Positions 7,403 to 8,850 of a DNA stretch of 8,850 nt are shown here, piece after piece. The stretch is from the NCBI GenBank assembly GCA_900552185.1, contig URYT01000069.1, positions 1 through 8,850 on the forward strand, in the 5' to 3' direction. The position numbers and the translations under genes are program-made. The notes below the pieces were generated by a model. It worked only from the letters and a program-made list of their open reading frames with translations, had not been told where the DNA came from and did no database searches. Within the stretch, counting starts at the first letter, position 1. Each line of letters starts with the position of its first letter. Source of the DNA: an uncultured Collinsella sp. (GTDB lineage Bacteria > Actinomycetota > Coriobacteriia > Coriobacteriales > Coriobacteriaceae).

Positions 7403-7503
7403 GGGTTTCCCAGGTGCCCGAGATTGCCCCAAAAGAGGAGCGCCGCGTACTTTGGTACGCAAGCGACGGTTTGAGGGGCAAGGTCGGGTGCCTGGGGAAG
7501 CCC
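7403..7503 (+). repeat. 101-nt imperfect palindrome, possible structured RNA or MITE-like insert
   Basis: 7403-7430 pairs with 7475-7503. Written as plus-strand RNA, 26 of 28 left-arm bases pair, with three G-U wobbles, one bulged G (7494) and one 2x2 purine mismatch (7422-7423 with 7482-7483). Inside, after a bubble of about 10 nt, CGC/GCG and GCGTAC/GTACGC (7445-7450 with 7455-7460) form a capping hairpin with a UUUG loop. In the minus-strand direction the wobbles become A-C mismatches, so the fold favours a plus-strand transcript. No U-tract follows, so it is not a plus-strand terminator. The arm abuts the dipeptidase stop codon, and TA lies on either side (7400-7401, 7504-7505). The strand given is that of the better fold. 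Confidence 0.7.
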
Positions 7504-8850
7504 TACAGCTCAAGTTCGTTGAGGCGCAGGATGGCCACGATGTAAATCTTGAGCGCTTGTTTGAGCTGTTCCTCGTTGGCGCACTCGTTGGGGCCGTGCA
7601 TCTGGCCGCCCCACGAGGGCAGCTCCAGGCCGGTCTCCTCGGGGCCAAACGAGACGGCGCGGGCAAAGTTGCGCGCGTACGTGCCGCCGCCCATGGCAAA
7701 GGGTTCAGCATGCTTGCCCGTAAACTCGTTATAGGTATCGATAAGCGCCTTCACGGCCGGATCGTCGGCAGACACCGAGAACGGCACCTTCGCGCGACCC
7801 AGCTGGCACGTCACGCCAAAACGGCCCACGAGCGGGTCGAGCTGCTCGCGGATAGTATCGGCACTCGTGCTGTCGGGGAAGCGCACGTCGATGACCTGCT
7901 CAATATGGCCATCCGCCACGCGGATGACGCCAGCGTTGCAGGTAAGCGGGCCAAACGCCGGGCTCGTCGCGTCGATACCCAGGCCGCGGCCATAGGCGTC
8001 CGCATGTACAAAGGCCAGGAACTTGACGAACTCGTGCTCGGTAGGCGTCAGCAGGCGCTCGCCGCGGGCACCAAACGCGTCCTCGGCCTCACGCAGATAC
8101 GCCACGATCAGGCCGACGGCGTTGATCGTCCCCTCGGGCATCGAAGCATGGCCACCGATACCGTGCGCGAAAATCTGGGCATGGCCGTTCTCAAGCGCCG
8201 TGATCTCCAGGCGGTCGGCGTTCTCAATGGGCGCAGGCAGCTCGTCGGCGGCAATCGCAAGCTCGCAGATAGACTGCGACGGAATGGCGTTGCTCGCCTC
8301 GGCGCCGCTCCACGATACGATGCGCCCGCCGTCGATCTTGGAGCTCACGAACGTCGCCCCAAACTGGCCCTTCTCGGCATTGCAGACCGGGAACTCGGCA
8401 TCGGGCGTAAACAAAAAGTCGGGGTCTGCGTGATTTTCCAGATAATGGTGAACGTCGGACATGCCCACTTCCTCATCGCAGCCCAGCAGCGCGCGGAAGG
8501 TATAGCGCGGCACAATGCCGTGCTTGAGCAGGTAGGCACCGGCGTAGAGCGACAGCACGGCCGGACCCTTGTCATCAATCACGCCACGGCCGAGCAGCCA
8601 GCCCTCGCGACGCTCCATCGCAAACGGGTCGGTGTTCCAGCCGGGGCCGGCGGGCACCACGTCCACGTGGCAGATAGTCGCGAGCTGCTTGTCGCCGCGA
8701 CCCGGGATATCGGCAATGCACACATAGCCCTCGTCGTCGCTCGTCTGGTAGCCGAGCTTTTGCGCAATGCCGAGCGCGCAATCGAGCGCATCACGAACCG
8801 GGCGGCCAAACGGCGCGCTAGGCTCCGCATCGGCAGCAACGGCTACGGAC
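7503..8850 (-). CDS. pepV: M20 family dipeptidase, PepV-like (5' end outside window)
   Basis: A cytoplasmic two-metal peptidase (Zn or Mn) that would cleave dipeptides or short peptides to amino acids. 448 residues are visible and the frame is still open at the right edge. PepV proteins are about 470 residues, so perhaps 20 N-terminal residues are missing. Counting from the first full codon (8847-8849), the metal site is complete: H61 and D63 in CHVDVVPAGPGW, D92 in GRGVIDDKGP, E126 and E127 in GCDEEVGM, D150 in TPDAEFP and H418 in QMHGPNE. H234 (GGHASMPEG) sits in the lid domain. PEP-type FAMGGGTYARNF (384-395) and the DDKGP motif point to PepV rather than DapE or ArgE. An in-frame GTG at 8721-8723 is internal, since clear PepV sequence (PFGRPVRDALDCALGIA) precedes it. 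The stop codon touches a 101-nt palindrome, and a terminator follows. Confidence 0.9.
   Translation of the reverse strand, partial: SVAVAADAEPSAPFGRPVRDALDCALGIAQKLGYQTSDDEGYVCIADIPGRGDKQLATICHVDVVPAGPGWNTDPFAMERREGWLLGRGVIDDKGPAVLSLYAGAYLLKHGIVPRYTFRALLGCDEEVGMSDVHHYLENHADPDFLFTPDAEFPVCNAEKGQFGATFVSSKIDGGRIVSWSGAEASNAIPSQSICELAIAADELPAPIENADRLEITALENGHAQIFAHGIGGHASMPEGTINAVGLIVAYLREAEDAFGARGERLLTPTEHEFVKFLAFVHADAYGRGLGIDATSPAFGPLTCNAGVIRVADGHIEQVIDVRFPDSTSADTIREQLDPLVGRFGVTCQLGRAKVPFSVSADDPAVKALIDTYNEFTGKHAEPFAMGGGTYARNFARAVSFGPEETGLELPSWGGQMHGPNECANEEQLKQALKIYIVAILRLNELEL

Larger units (their letters stand above)
7114..7502. other. 389-bp gene-free interval upstream of pstS
   Basis: No coding sequence is supported here. 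Reading from the dipeptidase towards pstS it holds a 101-nt imperfect palindrome (7403-7503), the dipeptidase terminator (7341-7369), a REP-like GGGGACGTTCC motif near 7307-7326, four spaced GTAA motifs (7214-7303) and the pstS leader. Open frames that cross it are readthrough of the dipeptidase frame or shadows. Confidence 0.7.

Noticed and set aside
7235..7502. Reading of the dipeptidase strand past its stop, or the separate 158-codon frame ending at 7235, as a gene
   Set aside because: It overlaps the dipeptidase in another frame, then crosses the palindrome and terminator; the composition is not protein-like.
7403..7503. CRISPR repeat or plus-strand terminator at the palindrome
   Set aside because: There is only one unit with no spacers, and no U-tract follows the right arm.

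Overview
This is a GC-rich stretch of bacterial chromosome in which every supported gene lies on the minus strand. Numbering therefore runs opposite to transcription, and the first gene transcribed is at the right edge. The codon use, the Tat-type lipoprotein PstS, the fused reading frames of the pst operon and the AT-richer intergenic islands remind me of gut Coriobacteriia, with a Collinsella-like genome as best guess. That assignment is inference: there is no rRNA or other taxonomic marker in the window.

In transcription order (right to left) the layout is as follows. (1) An M20 family PepV-like dipeptidase, 7503 to beyond 8850, whose start lies outside the window. It is followed by a 101-nt imperfect palindrome (7403-7503) and a strong intrinsic terminator (7341-7369). 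(2) A 389-bp gene-free regulatory stretch (7114-7502). (3) A complete high-affinity phosphate importer, pstS-pstC-pstA-pstB (7113 down to 3451), tightly packed, with an 8-nt overlap at pstC/pstA and an ATGA overlap at pstA/pstB. It ends at a textbook terminator (3358-3395), and no phoU follows. (4) A Uup-like ABC-F ATPase (1383-3242) followed 6 nt later by a Cof-type HAD-IIB phosphatase (606-1376), forming a two-gene unit that ends at a terminator (525-562). (5) A short DtxR/MntR-family metalloregulator (8-397) behind an AT-rich leader with several copies of an AGTTAGCC half-site, probably its own operator.

Functionally, PstS would bind phosphate at the outer face of the membrane, PstC and PstA would form the channel, and PstB would power it. 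The ABC-F protein probably acts on the ribosome, and the HAD enzyme on a small phosphorylated metabolite. The metalloregulator should sense iron or manganese, and the dipeptidase should cleave short peptides in the cytoplasm. These neighbours look like separate housekeeping units rather than one pathway.

I found no clear new multi-gene system. The most intriguing feature is the long palindrome just after the dipeptidase stop codon: its pairing is better in a plus-strand transcript than in the minus-strand one, and it looks like either a structured RNA or a small inserted repeat. Next come the hybrid metal site and clustered half-sites of the DtxR-like gene, and REP-like motifs in the intergenic spaces.
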